DNA of 64,000 nt from Pampus argenteus. Its lineage: Eukaryota > Chordata > Actinopteri > Scombriformes > Stromateidae. The DNA lies in the NCBI GenBank assembly GCA_036937835.1, contig CM072869.1:9336001-9400000 (forward strand), given 5' to 3'. Made by a program: the position numbers and the translations under genes. The stretch's first letter is position 1, and each line of letters opens with the position of its first letter. Shown one piece after another: positions 63,491-64,000 of this stretch. The notes beneath the pieces are model-generated. The model worked only from the letters and a program-made list of their open reading frames with translations, searched no databases and was not told where the DNA came from.

Positions 63491-63720
63491 CTTTAAATGT
63501 TCGCGCAGCTCCCCTCCGTCGTGAATGAGAAAGCTGTGATCAAGTGAAGGACAGTGCGCGATGAGAGCTTTGTTTGTGTTGGAGGATGTAAAGATGCAGT
63601 TTTAGCTTTAGGAGTGGGACGCAGTTGTTCGTGCAGCAACGCCTCCCTCCTGCTCGCAGTCTTCCTCTCTCTCTACTCCACGGTCGGTGTGTGCGCCTGG
63701 TTTGTGTTGCGCCAGCAGCA
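63491..63720 (-). other. skor1: Probable noncoding exon 1 and promoter region of skor1
   Basis: On the minus strand AAAG|GTGAGT at 63485-63490 is a strong donor, and exon 2 has an acceptor CTCCGCAG at 62985-62992. The proposed exon carries no ATG in its last 110 nt, so translation starts in exon 2. The area is richer in CpG than its surroundings. The upstream border is not determined. Confidence 0.5.
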
Positions 63721-63799
63721 GCATCAGCAGCAGCATCAGTGTCCACATGGCAGGCAGACTGTAGTACAGCCCCCCTCTACGACACCGACAGCAATCAAG

Positions 63800-64000
63800 T
63801 GACGGCAAAACTTAAGACAAGGCACTCCCACTCACACAGGCAGCCTTAAGTATGGATCCATGACCAATGAAGATGGTCTTCTAGCAGCCTACAGGTATAT
63901 TATCAGGTGGTGGCTACAAAAAAGAGAAAGTAAAAAAAAATGTTAAATAAAAACAGCAATTAAATAACATTTTTTGTTTAACTGCATTCTACATTTAATT
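63800..64000. other. Upstream flank of skor1
   Basis: No gene, exon or repeat is recognised up to the right edge. Confidence 0.5.

Overview
The window is nuclear DNA of a ray-finned fish, most likely a percomorph teleost. Genes are split by short introns with GT-AG junctions. Dinucleotide microsatellites are frequent, and several dispersed repeats that I recall from percomorph genomes are present. The encoded proteins are close to vertebrate SKOR1, PIAS1 and MORF4L1. No bacterial or viral gene is seen.

Layout. 1-1680 is CpG-rich, promoter-like DNA with CCAAT boxes and palindromic CACGTG E-boxes; it probably belongs to a gene beyond the left edge. 1,681 to about 39,700 holds no recognisable protein gene. 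It contains microsatellites, a few old transposable-element copies, and several blocks dense in TAATTA, octamer and similar cores that look like developmental enhancers. A possible orphan 5' exon lies at 37,856-38,000. From 39.7 to 63.8 kb three genes lie head to tail, all on the minus strand, in transcription order skor1 (right), pias1 (middle), morf4l1 (left). I rebuilt each coding sequence exon by exon with phases checked: skor1 8 exons and 742 aa, pias1 14 exons and 663 aa, morf4l1 12 exons and 323 aa.

Roles. All three products act in the nucleus on transcription or chromatin. Skor1 is a SKI-family corepressor of developing neurons, Pias1 is a SUMO E3 ligase, and Morf4l1 is an H3K36-methyl reader of histone acetyltransferase and deacetylase complexes. 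Nothing in the sequence shows that they work together; SKOR1-PIAS1 adjacency is an old vertebrate linkage.

Points worth a second look: a C-terminal coiled-coil exon of skor1 appears to be missing; a 512-bp element with near-perfect 26-bp terminal inverted repeats sits in morf4l1 intron 1; pias1 and morf4l1 are direct neighbours although they lie megabases apart in human; and the left half is a gene-free, enhancer-like block. I did not find a convincing wholly new biological system.
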